A stretch of DNA of 64,000 bases. Source: Mycobacterium sp. E740 (GTDB taxonomy: Bacteria; Actinomycetota; Actinomycetes; Mycobacteriales; Mycobacteriaceae). The translations under genes were made by a program, and so were the position numbers. Of the stretch, positions 8,170 through 15,980 are shown one piece after another. Position 1 is the first letter of the stretch; every line of letters begins with the position of its first letter. A model generated the notes under the pieces. The model was given only the letters and a program-made list of their open reading frames with translations. It made no database searches and had not been told where the DNA came from. The stretch is taken from the NCBI RefSeq assembly GCF_001672895.1, contig NZ_LZKP01000089.1, forward strand, positions 1 through 64,000, in the 5' to 3' direction.

Positions 8170-8808
8170 TCATGGGTGCCGCTCATCCCGTGCCGTGCTG
8201 TCCGATTCGGGGAGCCGACACAATCGGCGGACAGCGACAAGCCCTTCTTGCGTGCCCGGCCAGTGCTTGTCCAGTGCAGCCCTCCCAGCGACGCGAGTCA
8301 CCGAGCGCAGGACCAACACGACGATGATCGCGTCGTCGGCGTAACCAAGTATCGGCACGACATCGGGAATCAGGTCAATCGGCAATGCCAGGTAGGCCAG
8401 TAGCAGCGCTAGGCGAACCCGGAGCCCACGCGGCATCGCCGGATCGGACGCGAGTCGCTTGACCAGCCGCAGCACATCAGGCAACAGCGGCATCGCATCC
8501 CGCACTCCGACGTCATCCGGCTTGCCGATCCACAGAGCCGTAATCAAGGCGGCCCAAATCAGTAGAAGGCCGCCTACGACGCCCAACGGGATCAGCCACC
8601 AATCCGGCCACACGGCTTCAATTCTGACTGTTTGTGCGCCTTCCGTTGGCCGGGTGCCATTCGTCTCGGCGACGTAGTCCGCGTCTAAGACCAGCGTCAC
8701 TACGTAGCTGCTGTCACGCACTGACCGCGCCGCTCTCATCGCCGAGTCGGATGTCGGGAGAGTCAAACATAGGGAAATCCCTGATTTCTTTGGCGTGGCC
8801 ACACCCAT
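8170..8808 (-). CDS. YkvA family (DUF1232) membrane protein
   Basis: The frame gives 212 residues from an ATG at 8808. A membrane helix lies in WLIPLGVVGGLLLIWAALIT. The C-terminal half carries the DUF1232 signature: LALLLAYLALPIDLIPDVVP followed by LGYADDAIIVVLVLRSV. The first 60 residues are not typical of the family, and no good ribosome site is seen before 8808. Internal starts at 8739 (ATG) or 8613 (GTG, just before the helix) are possible. YkvA proteins are small membrane proteins of unknown function, common in mycobacteria. Confidence 0.7.
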   Translation of the reverse strand: MGVATPKKSGISLCLTLPTSDSAMRAARSVRDSSYVVTLVLDADYVAETNGTRPTEGAQTVRIEAVWPDWWLIPLGVVGGLLLIWAALITALWIGKPDDVGVRDAMPLLPDVLRLVKRLASDPAMPRGLRVRLALLLAYLALPIDLIPDVVPILGYADDAIIVVLVLRSVTRVAGRAALDKHWPGTQEGLVAVRRLCRLPESDSTARDERHP

Positions 8809-8878
8809 ACCGTTGCTGATAACGAGGACTCGTCAAAAGGCGCACCTCTGAACACCAAGAAAGGTGATGTGAACCGAC

Positions 8879-9307
8879 ATGATGAAAAAAGGAATCGCAG
8901 CCGCCCTGCTTGTCGCGCCGTTGCTTTTCGCGGTCCCGGCGCAGGCGGCCCCCTGTGACGCTGGATGCACGTGGACCAACCAAGTCAATTCATTGACTAC
9001 TGCCTACAACGCAACGATCATCAACCTGATCAAACAGCGGGACACCGGAGTCATCACCAAGGCCGAGTACACCAGTAAACTCGCTGCGGCCAAGTCACAG
9101 TTCAAGGCGGATATCAAGGCAGCGAACAATCAGCTGACGGCGGCACTGAAAGCGCAAGCGCAGCCCGCCCCGGCCGCCAATCTCGCCCCGGCTTCCGAGG
9201 CCGCCCCGGCATCCGAGCCCGCTCCAGCCGCGGCCGACACGCCGGCCAATGCCGACAAGCCTGCGAAGGCGGACAAGCCCGACAAGCCCGCGAAGGCGGA
9301 CAAGTAG
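8879..9307 (+). CDS. Small secreted protein with Lys/Pro/Asp-repeat tail (copy 1)
   Basis: This is a 142-residue exported protein. The signal peptide (MMKKGIAAALLVAPLLFAVP) is probably cut after AQA. The mature start PCDAGCTW has two cysteines that may form a disulfide. Residues about 30-95 are a helical, Ala/Lys-rich segment (NLIKQRDTGVITKAEYTSKL). The tail is low complexity, Ala/Pro then repeats of the KPAKADKPD type. A ribosome site AAGAAAGGTG lies just upstream. The same gene is duplicated about 380 bases downstream (9691-10125), including the bases around the ribosome site. No family is recognised; a wall-binding role for the lysine-rich tail is inference. Confidence 0.75.
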   Translation: MMKKGIAAALLVAPLLFAVPAQAAPCDAGCTWTNQVNSLTTAYNATIINLIKQRDTGVITKAEYTSKLAAAKSQFKADIKAANNQLTAALKAQAQPAPAANLAPASEAAPASEPAPAAADTPANADKPAKADKPDKPAKADK

Positions 9308-9403
9308 CGAAACTTCACTGATCCGTTTCGCACACCACTTTGCTGGCGACCCATACGTGCCCTTGCAGACTCAATAGAGCTCCCGGAAAACACGACGAGC
9401 CCG

Positions 9404-9480
9404 CAAGGTAGTGGGAACTTTTTACATGGCCACCAGTGGAGACTTTCCACTGGCCACAGGTGGGGACTTTTCCATGGCCA
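9404..9480. repeat. About three tandem 24-bp units resembling insertion-sequence end repeats
   Basis: Two full units abut at 9427-9450 and 9451-9474, both beginning TGGCCAC and containing a GTGG-GACTTT core. A third, weaker unit lies just before at about 9404-9426 (GGTAGTGGGAACTTTTTACA), and a partial TGGCCA follows at 9475-9480. The pattern of short direct repeats with TGGCCA/GTGGGGACTTTT resembles the multiple transposase-binding repeats at the ends of IS21-type elements in actinobacteria. That resemblance is from memory. No transposase gene is present in the window, so this would be a remnant. Confidence 0.5.
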
Positions 9481-9482
9481 TG

Positions 9483-9542
9483 CGCCTTAAGTAGTCGGCT
9501 TTGCCGAGGTTACGAAAATGCAGTAGTCGAACACTTAAGGCG
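9483..9542. repeat. 10-bp perfect inverted repeat bounding a 40-bp spacer
   Basis: CGCCTTAAGT at 9483-9492 and ACTTAAGGCG at 9533-9542 are exact reverse complements. They lie directly right of the 24-bp repeat array, in the 383-base non-coding stretch (9308-9690) between the two copies of the small secreted-protein gene. Apart from these repeats and the ribosome-site region before 9691, I see no gene in that stretch. Confidence 0.5.
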
Positions 9543-9690
9543 ACGTGCTCGAGCCATAGGACTATGACGTCTGTCGCGGTTGGATCGGGCGTTAGGAGTG
9601 GTCCAGCGACGGTGATTCGTCGTCGCCCGCAACGGGCGCTGCCGAACGGAAGGTGCACCCCTGCACACAAGAAAGGTGACGTGAACCGAG

Positions 9691-10125
9691 ATGATGAAAA
9701 AACGAATCGCAGCCGCCCTGCTCGTGACGCCCTTGCTATTTGCGGCCCCGGCGCAGGCGGACACGTGTGACGCCGGGTGTACGTGGACCAACCAAGTCAA
9801 TTCACTGACTACTGCCTACAACGCAACGATCATCAACCTGATCAAACAGCGGGACTCGGGAGCCATCACCAGGGCCGAGTACACCAGCAAGCTCGCCGCG
9901 GCCAAGGCACAGTTCAAGGCAGATATCAAAGCAGCGAACAATCAGCTGACGGCAGCACTGAAAGCACAGGTGCAGACGCCGCCGACCACCCACGCCGCCA
10001 CGGCGTCCGAGCCCGCCCCGGCATCCGAGCCCGCCGCACCAGCTCCGGCCAACAAGCCCGACAAGCCTGCCAAGGCCGACAAGCCGGACAAGCCCGCCAA
10101 GGGCGACTCCGACGCGGGCAATTAG
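9691..10125 (+). CDS. Small secreted protein with Lys/Pro/Asp-repeat tail (copy 2)
   Basis: This is a 144-residue paralog of the protein at 8879-9307. The signal peptide, the CDAGCTW start and the helical segment NQVNSLTTAYNATIINLIKQ are nearly identical at both protein and DNA level; differences cluster in the low-complexity tail, which here reads KPDKPAKADK repeats ending DAGN. The upstream region (ACAAGAAAGGTGACGTGAACC) matches that of copy 1, so the duplication took the ribosome site along. The strong DNA similarity points to a recent duplication or ongoing gene conversion. Function unknown; secreted. Confidence 0.75.
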   Translation: MMKKRIAAALLVTPLLFAAPAQADTCDAGCTWTNQVNSLTTAYNATIINLIKQRDSGAITRAEYTSKLAAAKAQFKADIKAANNQLTAALKAQVQTPPTTHAATASEPAPASEPAAPAPANKPDKPAKADKPDKPAKGDSDAGN

Positions 10126-10204
10126 GTCCAGCGGCGTCAAGCCATTCGCTGATTACGGCCGAGATGGCCTGATACCGCTGCTCCGGCCACCCTCAAGTCG
10201 AGAG

Positions 10205-10292
10205 TGTCAAGGATCAGCCGAAGTAGGTGTCAAGCATCAGCCGAAACACTGTCACCCATCACCCGACATAGAAACGTCAAGCATCACCCGAA
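10205..10292. repeat. Four direct repeats of an 18-bp motif (TGTCAAGCATCA[CG]CCGAA)
   Basis: Units lie at 10205-10222, 10229-10246, 10250-10266 and 10275-10292, with start-to-start spacing of 24, 21 and 25 bases. The consensus is TGTCAAGCATCAGCCGAA, with AC/GC and AGG/AGC variation. The array lies between copy 2 of the secreted-protein gene and the 3' end of tRNA-Met. It looks like the end of an insertion sequence with several transposase-binding sites, or an iteron-type binding array. No transposase is seen. Confidence 0.6.
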
Positions 10293-10306
10293 GTAATACA
10301 GGGCTG

Positions 10307-10383
10307 TGGTGGGGCGGGCGGGGCTCGAACCCGCGACCGACGGATTATGAGTCCGCAGCTCTAACCGACTGAGCTACCGCCCC
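10307..10383 (-). tRNA. tRNA-Met (anticodon CAT)
   Basis: The minus strand folds as a complete tRNA. The acceptor stem GGGGCGG (10383-10377) pairs with CCGCCCC (10317-10311), followed by discriminator A and an encoded CCA (10309-10307). The D-arm begins TAGCTCAG, the anticodon CAT is at 10349-10347 in an ACTCATAA loop, and the T-arm is GCGGG-TTCGAGC-CCCGC. CAT could be elongator Met or the lysidine-modified Ile tRNA; overall similarity to mycobacterial elongator Met genes makes Met more likely. It is not the initiator type, because the acceptor starts with a paired G-C. Confidence 0.9.
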
Positions 10384-10507
10384 CGGCGCGCGCGGCACCA
10401 TGGTCCCACATTGCTTCCTGCCCACCTCACAGCGACTAATTTGCGTGCACAGCGGCGTTGTCGCTCGCTGGGCGGGCAATTCTCCAATCAACCCGAGGGC
10501 CCGACCC

Positions 10508-11359
10508 TCACGCTATCTCGGCGTACACCGGCTGCCCGTCGCTGCCGATCGAGTACCGCTCCGTGCCCTCGGCCACTCTGGGCGCATCGGCCCCCAGCGA
10601 CACCGCGATCTTGTTGATCGCATTTCGCATGACGTCGAGCGTCAACTCGCATGCCTGCTTCTCCGAGAAGTGCCGACGAACGCCGTCGGCCACATCCGCC
10701 TCGATGCGCGACGGCGACCAGATCAATGCGTCGACATATCGCAGCGCCGCCTTGTGCGCGTCGCCCAGGCCCTTGGCCGACTCGTACCGCTCGATCTGCT
10801 CGTACAGTTCCTCCGACCCACCCGAGTCGAGCGCGTTGCCCTCCCGCAGCGACTTACACAACCGGCAGTTGTGCTGCGTCGCCCCACGCAACCGGACGAT
10901 CTCCGTCGTCACCGGATCGAGGTCCCACAAGCGCGCAACCGCGGGCGCGAACCCGTTGAGCAGCGCATCGACCGGATCCGAATCGTGGTCCCACTCAATG
11001 TCGCTGTGATGGCCGGGCCTGCCCAGACCCAGCACCTCGCACCCAGCCCACGCCCGCGGCACGAAGTCGGCGACGAAAATCGCCGTCACCGTTCGAAAAG
11101 CATTGTCGCCCAACGTCGCCAACATCCGCTTGCGCTGATTCTCACCGATCCCGGAAACGTCGGTCGCGAACTGCTCGGCGAACGCGGCCACCACCCGATC
11201 CGCCTCGCTCGACCCGTCGTACAGGTCTTCTTCCACCGGCAGCGGTGGCAGCGACAGCGTCCTGCCGCACGTCAGCCGGATCAGAGTGTCCAGTCGGGCA
11301 TCGCCCGACGACATCGCCACCAGTCCCGCAATTCGATCGGCAAGCTCGTCAGCGCCCAT
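10508..11359 (-). CDS. AhpD/carboxymuconolactone-decarboxylase-like protein (Rv2313c-like)
   Basis: The ATG at 11359 gives 283 residues, starting MGADELADRIAGL; a longer frame to 11446 would intrude far into the preceding gene and is less likely. The protein is helical and carries a CxxC in the stretch HNCRLCKSLREGNALDSGG, which matches the AhpD-like peroxidase/thiol-disulfide fold. Further helices (GDAHKAALRYVDALI and FSEKQACELTLDVMRN) are typical of the carboxymuconolactone-decarboxylase superfamily. It follows the TldE-like gene by 7 bases, so it is the third gene of a tldD-tldE operon, as I recall for Rv2313c-Rv2315c. A link between this redox protein and the TldD/E protease is not established. 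Confidence 0.75.
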   Translation of the reverse strand: MGADELADRIAGLVAMSSGDARLDTLIRLTCGRTLSLPPLPVEEDLYDGSSEADRVVAAFAEQFATDVSGIGENQRKRMLATLGDNAFRTVTAIFVADFVPRAWAGCEVLGLGRPGHHSDIEWDHDSDPVDALLNGFAPAVARLWDLDPVTTEIVRLRGATQHNCRLCKSLREGNALDSGGSEELYEQIERYESAKGLGDAHKAALRYVDALIWSPSRIEADVADGVRRHFSEKQACELTLDVMRNAINKIAVSLGADAPRVAEGTERYSIGSDGQPVYAEIA

Positions 11360-11366
11360 CTGAGGA

Positions 11367-12740
11367 TTATTGCGCCTGACTGACCGACGACATGTGAAAG
11401 TCGGGGATTCGCAACGTCGGCATCGCCGCTCGGGTCGCCCAGTCACCCCACTCCCGCGGCAGCGTGGCCTCGCTGACGCCGGCCTGCGTCGCCCGGCGCA
11501 GGAGATCCAACGGGCTCTCGTTGAACCGAAAGTTGTTGACGGCAGCGGTCACCGCGCCATCCTCGATGAGGTAGACACCGTCGCGCGTGAGCCCCGTCAA
11601 CAGCAGTACCGCCGGGTCGACCGCACGTATGTACCACAGCGTGCTCAACAACAGTCCACGCTCCGTACCGGCAATCATCTCCTCCAAACCGGTTTCACCC
11701 CCGGTCATGAGCAGGTTGTCCGCCGGCGCCGCCGGAGCAGCACCGAACTCCGCCGCCGCGGCCCGGGAATACGCCAAGGCGTTGATCGTCCCCTCGCGGA
11801 TCCAGTCCACCCGGCTGACGTCCATTCCGTTGTCGAACACCGAAACCCGTTCCGACGACACCGACGTCGCGACGAACGGCATGCAGGCCAATCCCGCGGC
11901 GAGCGGGTCGGAGTACAGCGTCAGCGGCAGGTCGGTGAGCCTCTCTCCCACCCGCGTGCCACCGCCCGCCGCCGAGAACGCGGTGCGTCCCTCCTGCGCA
12001 CCGCGACCATCCATCGCCCACGCCAGGAAGATCATCAGATCGGCCACCGTCGACGGCGGCAGGATCGTCTCGTAGCGCCCTGCGGGCAACTCCACCGTGC
12101 GCTTCGCCCACCCCAACCGCTTCGACAGTTCGTCGAGCATGGAATCCGTTTGCACATCGGTGAAGTCGGCGGTGCTGACACCCACCCACGCGCTGGCACC
12201 GTCTCGCTTCGCATTGATCTCGATCGAACCCGTCGGTTGCGTGTAGCGCCGCCGCAGTCCTCCCGAGGTCGCGACGAACGTCGTCTCCAGGACGTGGCGC
12301 GCATACCCGTACAACCGGTCGGACCCGCGGAAGCCGCGGGCAAGCCCGTCCGCCACCGGCAGGAACACCTCGGCGCCGGTGCTCGGCACCGAATCGTCCC
12401 AATCTTGGGGTGCATCAACGCCAGCCAGCAGCGGCGCGCTGTCCCGGGCCTCGGGCGCCGAACGCGCGGCCTCCTGCGACGACGCGACCAAACCGGCGAT
12501 CGCCGCCGGGTCCACCTCACTGGAGCGCACCGACCCGACATGCGATCCGTCGCCCCTGCGCACCACCGAGATCACCGTTGTGGAGCGGCTCATCGACTCG
12601 CCGTTGGTCGTCATCGAGTTGCCCGCCCACCGCAGCGACGCGTCGGTGCGGTCGGTCACCAACACGATCGTCTCGTCGGCCACGCCCATGCGAGCCGCCT
12701 CGGCCAGCGCGATCTCCACCACTTGCTGTGCGCCTAGCAT
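11367..12740 (-). CDS. TldE/PmbA family metalloprotease partner
   Basis: This is a 457-residue protein of the TldE (PmbA) family, starting MLGAQQVVEIALAEAARMG. It lacks the HExxxH zinc motif of TldD, as is usual for the TldE half. Typical stretches include VFDNGMDVSRVDWIREGTIN and the C-terminal AVNNFRFNESPLDLL. TldD and TldE form a heteromeric protease that trims small proteins and, in enterobacteria, matures microcin B17 and degrades CcdA antitoxin. The gene starts 3 bases after the tldD stop, so the two are almost certainly co-translated. Confidence 0.9.
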   Translation of the reverse strand: MLGAQQVVEIALAEAARMGVADETIVLVTDRTDASLRWAGNSMTTNGESMSRSTTVISVVRRGDGSHVGSVRSSEVDPAAIAGLVASSQEAARSAPEARDSAPLLAGVDAPQDWDDSVPSTGAEVFLPVADGLARGFRGSDRLYGYARHVLETTFVATSGGLRRRYTQPTGSIEINAKRDGASAWVGVSTADFTDVQTDSMLDELSKRLGWAKRTVELPAGRYETILPPSTVADLMIFLAWAMDGRGAQEGRTAFSAAGGGTRVGERLTDLPLTLYSDPLAAGLACMPFVATSVSSERVSVFDNGMDVSRVDWIREGTINALAYSRAAAAEFGAAPAAPADNLLMTGGETGLEEMIAGTERGLLLSTLWYIRAVDPAVLLLTGLTRDGVYLIEDGAVTAAVNNFRFNESPLDLLRRATQAGVSEATLPREWGDWATRAAMPTLRIPDFHMSSVSQAQ

Positions 12741-12743
12741 CGC

Positions 12744-14261
12744 CTACCGCCCAGCCTCGGTGCGGGTGTTGAGCACGTTCACCCCACGGAACAACGCCGA
12801 CGGGCAGCCGTGGCTGACCGCGGCCACTTGCCCGGGTTGCGCCTTGCCGCAGTTGAACGCACCGCCGAGCCGCCATGTCGACGGGCCGCCGACAGCTTCC
12901 AGCGATCCCCAGAAGTCCGTCGTCGTCGCCTGGTACGCCACGTCGCGCAGCTGTCCGTCGAGCCGGCCGTCGCGGATCCGGAAGAAGCGTTGACCGGTGA
13001 ACTGGAAGTTGTAGCGCTGCATGTCGATTGACCAACTCTTGTCCCCGACGATGTAGATGCCGTCGGCTACTCGGGTAACGAGGTCATCAGTGCTCACGTC
13101 GTCGGCGCCGGGTTCCAGCGAGACGTTCGGCATGCGCTGAATCGGCACGTGGTGCGGCGAGTCGGCGTACGCGCAGCCGTTGGACCGTCCCACCCCGAGT
13201 CGCGGGGCGAACACCCGGTCCAACTGGTAGCCGACGAAGACCCCGTCGCGCACCAGATCCCACTTCTGCGCCTGGACTCCTTCGTCATCGAAACCGACTG
13301 TCGCCAAGCCATGTTCGGCGGTGCGATCGGCCGTCACATTCATCACGGGCGAGCCGTAGCGCATCGTGCCGAGCTTGTCTGGCGTGGCGAACGACGTGCC
13401 GGCATACGCCGCCTCGTAGCCGATCGCGCGGTCGTACTCGGTGGCGTGCCCGACGGATTCGTGAATGGTCAGCCACAGGTTCGAGGGGTCGATGACGAGA
13501 TCGGTCGGCCCGGGCGTAACGCTCGGAGCCTTGGCCTTCTCGGCCAGCCATGTCGGCATGGTGGCCAGTTCCTCGGTCCAGTTCCACAGCCCGTCGTCGG
13601 CCACGTACTCCCACCCTCGCGCCGTGGGTGGGGCCAGCGTGCGCATCGTCTCGAACGTTCCCGCCGCCGCGTCGACGGTGACAGCCTCCAGCGACGGCTG
13701 CACCCGCACGCGCTGCTGAGTGATCGTCGAACCGAACGTGTCGGCGTAGAACGTCTGCTCCTTGGCGGCGTGCAAGCCCGCCGACACATGGTCCACGCCG
13801 TCAGCAGCGAGCAGCCGCCCCGAGTATTCGCCCAGCACCGCAAGCTTGTCGGCGGTCCCGACCCCGAACGGGTCGATCCGGTAGTCGGAAACCCAACTGG
13901 CGTCGGAGTAGACGGGTTCGGCAGCCAGCTCGATGCGCTCGGCGTTCAACGGCGCCAACGTGCGCGCAACCTGTACGGCGCGCCGTGCGGTCTGCGCCGC
14001 CACCTCGGCGCTGAGTTCCGCGTTGGAGGCGAACCCCCAGGTGCCGTCGACGATCACCCGCACCGCCAGGCCGATCTCCCGGTCGACGACCGCGGTCTGC
14101 AGTTCACCGTCACGCAACTGCACGAGCTCCGATGTGATCGCGTGAACCCGGAGGTCGGCGTAACTCGCACCGGCTGCCAGCGCCGCCGAGAGCGCCGCGT
14201 CGGCCAGCGCACTGCGGGGTAGGTCGAGGAAGTCGGCATCGACACGTCGGCCAGCTGTCAC
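12744..14261 (-). CDS. tldD: TldD family zinc metalloprotease
   Basis: The GTG at 14261 gives 505 residues, the length I recall for the M. tuberculosis ortholog Rv2315c; an upstream ATG at 14336 lies inside the divergent uspA gene and is unlikely. The zinc motif is HESVGH, with His267, Glu268 and His272, followed by ATEYDRAIGYEAAYAGTSFA. The C-terminal part has VRDGVFVGYQLDR and GKAQPGQVAAVSHGCP, typical of TldD. It is the catalytic half of the TldD/TldE protease. Only 26 bases separate its start from the divergent uspA start, so at least one promoter must overlap coding sequence. Confidence 0.9.
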   Translation of the reverse strand: MTAGRRVDADFLDLPRSALADAALSAALAAGASYADLRVHAITSELVQLRDGELQTAVVDREIGLAVRVIVDGTWGFASNAELSAEVAAQTARRAVQVARTLAPLNAERIELAAEPVYSDASWVSDYRIDPFGVGTADKLAVLGEYSGRLLAADGVDHVSAGLHAAKEQTFYADTFGSTITQQRVRVQPSLEAVTVDAAAGTFETMRTLAPPTARGWEYVADDGLWNWTEELATMPTWLAEKAKAPSVTPGPTDLVIDPSNLWLTIHESVGHATEYDRAIGYEAAYAGTSFATPDKLGTMRYGSPVMNVTADRTAEHGLATVGFDDEGVQAQKWDLVRDGVFVGYQLDRVFAPRLGVGRSNGCAYADSPHHVPIQRMPNVSLEPGADDVSTDDLVTRVADGIYIVGDKSWSIDMQRYNFQFTGQRFFRIRDGRLDGQLRDVAYQATTTDFWGSLEAVGGPSTWRLGGAFNCGKAQPGQVAAVSHGCPSALFRGVNVLNTRTEAGR

Positions 14262-14287
14262 ACCACCACCGTAGTGGTCGCGCTTTA

Positions 14288-15166
14288 ATGACTCGGATGG
14301 CACAACGCCGCCGCACGACCGTAACCGCGTATGCACTCCTGGCCCCCAGCCTCTTCGGAGTCGCCGTGTTCATGCTGCTGCCGATGCTCGTGGTGGCGTG
14401 GCTGTCATTGCATCGTTGGGACCTGCTGAGCCCGATGCGGTATGTGGGACTGGACAATTGGCGATCGGTGCTGACCGATCCGACGTTCGGTACCTCGTTG
14501 GTCGTCACGTTGGTGTTCGTCGCGCTGGTGGTACCCGTGCAAACCCTGCTCGGCCTGGCCGCAGCCGCCCTGCTGGCGCGCGGCCTGCCCGCCAGCGGAT
14601 TCTTACGCACGCTGTACGTGCTGCCGTGGATCAGCGCGCCGCTGGCGATCGCGGTGCTCTGGCGCTGGATTCTCGCCCCCACCGACGGGGTGATCAGCGC
14701 CCTTCTCGGGCGGCAGATCGGATGGCTCACCGATCCGACCCTCGCGTTGCCCGTCGTCTCCGCGGTCATCGTGTGGACCAACGTGGGTTATGTGACGCTG
14801 TTCTTCCTGGCCGGAATCCTCAACATTCCCGACGACATCCACAACGCCGCCCGCACCGACGGCGCGACAGCCTGGCAACGGTTCCGGCACATCACCCTGC
14901 CGATGCTGCGGCCGACACTGTTCTTCGTGCTGGTGACCGGGATCATCAGCGCCGCAAAGGTTTTCGACACCGTATATGCACTGACCGGCGGCGGTCCGCA
15001 GCACCGGACCGATCTGGTGGCGCACCGGATCTACGCCGAAGCGTTCGGCGCCGCAGCCGTGGGCCGCGCCGCGGTCATGGCGGTGGTGCTGTTCGTACTG
15101 CTCGTCGGCGTCACGATCGTTCAGCACGTGTACTTCGGGCGACGGATCAGCTATGACCTCACCTAG
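14288..15166 (+). CDS. uspA: Sugar ABC transporter permease UspA
   Basis: This is a 292-residue membrane protein of the MalF type with about six helices. The permease loop that contacts the ATPase is in NIPDDIHNAARTDGATAWQR followed by HITLPMLRPT (EAA motif, residues about 178-205). It pairs with UspB to form the channel of the UspABC importer, studied in M. tuberculosis as an amino-sugar uptake system (Rv2316-2318, from memory). The next gene starts 14 bases before this stop. A second ATG three codons in (MAQRRR) could be the true start. No ATPase gene accompanies the operon. Confidence 0.9.
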   Translation: MTRMAQRRRTTVTAYALLAPSLFGVAVFMLLPMLVVAWLSLHRWDLLSPMRYVGLDNWRSVLTDPTFGTSLVVTLVFVALVVPVQTLLGLAAAALLARGLPASGFLRTLYVLPWISAPLAIAVLWRWILAPTDGVISALLGRQIGWLTDPTLALPVVSAVIVWTNVGYVTLFFLAGILNIPDDIHNAARTDGATAWQRFRHITLPMLRPTLFFVLVTGIISAAKVFDTVYALTGGGPQHRTDLVAHRIYAEAFGAAAVGRAAVMAVVLFVLLVGVTIVQHVYFGRRISYDLT

Positions 15167-15980
15167 GCGGATTGCGTCCGGCGCGCTCATCTATCCGGTA
15201 CTGCTGGCCGGTGCACTGATCACGTTGGCGCCGTTCGTGCTCGGCGTGCTGACCTCGCTGCGCGATCCGCGCCGATTCGACGCCGAGTCGCCGTTGTCGC
15301 TGCCCACTTCGCCTACCCTGCAGAACTACGTGAACCTCGCCGACGCGGGGTTCGGTCGGGCGCTCGCGGTGACGGCGCTGATGACCACGGTGATCCTGCT
15401 CGGGCAGTTGACGTTCTCGGTCTTCGCGGCGTATGCGTTCGCGCGCCTGGAGTTTCCCGGCCGTGACGCGCTGTTCTGGGTCTACGTGGCCACGCTCATG
15501 GTGCCGGCTACCGTGACCGTCGTCCCGCTGTACCTGATGATGGCCGAGGCGGGTCTGCGTAACACGTTCTGGGCTCTGGTGCTTCCGTTCGTGTTCGGCT
15601 CGCCGTACGCGATCTTCCTGCTGCGGGAGTACTTCCGCACCATCCCGGGCGACCTCGTCAACGCGGCCCGCCTCGACGGCGCCAACATCCTCGACGTCAT
15701 CGTGCATGTCGTCGTCCCGGCCAGCAGGCCGATTCTGGCGACGCTGGCGCTGATCACCGTTGTCTCGCAGTGGAACAGCTTCATGTGGCCGCTGGTGATC
15801 ACCAGCGGCGGCAAGTGGCAGGTGCTGACCGTCGCGACGGCCGGCCTGCAGTCGCGCTACAACGCTCAGTGGACGCTGGTGATGGCGGCGACGACGGTGG
15901 CGATCGTGCCGTTGCTCGTCCTGTTCGTGGTATTGGGCCGCAATATGGTGCGCTCGATCGTCGCGACGGGGCTGAAATGA
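15153..15980 (+). CDS. uspB: Sugar ABC transporter permease UspB
   Basis: This is a 275-residue MalG-type permease beginning MTSPRRIASGALIYPVLLAG. The EAA loop is TIPGDLVNAARLDGANILDV with VVPASRPI. About six membrane helices are visible. Its start overlaps uspA by 14 bases and its stop overlaps the uspC start (ATGA), which points to strict translational coupling of the three genes. It forms the transmembrane heterodimer with UspA in the plasma membrane. Confidence 0.9.
   Translation: MTSPRRIASGALIYPVLLAGALITLAPFVLGVLTSLRDPRRFDAESPLSLPTSPTLQNYVNLADAGFGRALAVTALMTTVILLGQLTFSVFAAYAFARLEFPGRDALFWVYVATLMVPATVTVVPLYLMMAEAGLRNTFWALVLPFVFGSPYAIFLLREYFRTIPGDLVNAARLDGANILDVIVHVVVPASRPILATLALITVVSQWNSFMWPLVITSGGKWQVLTVATAGLQSRYNAQWTLVMAATTVAIVPLLVLFVVLGRNMVRSIVATGLK

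Noticed and set aside
8879..10300. CRISPR array reading of the short direct repeats
   Set aside because: The units are two different motifs, imperfect, with 3-9 bases between units rather than 30-40-base unique spacers, and no cas genes are present.
15770..15976. Upstream extension of uspC back into uspB
   Set aside because: The ATGA overlap start at 15977 gives the expected signal-anchor N-terminus and family length; the extension is out-of-frame uspB sequence.
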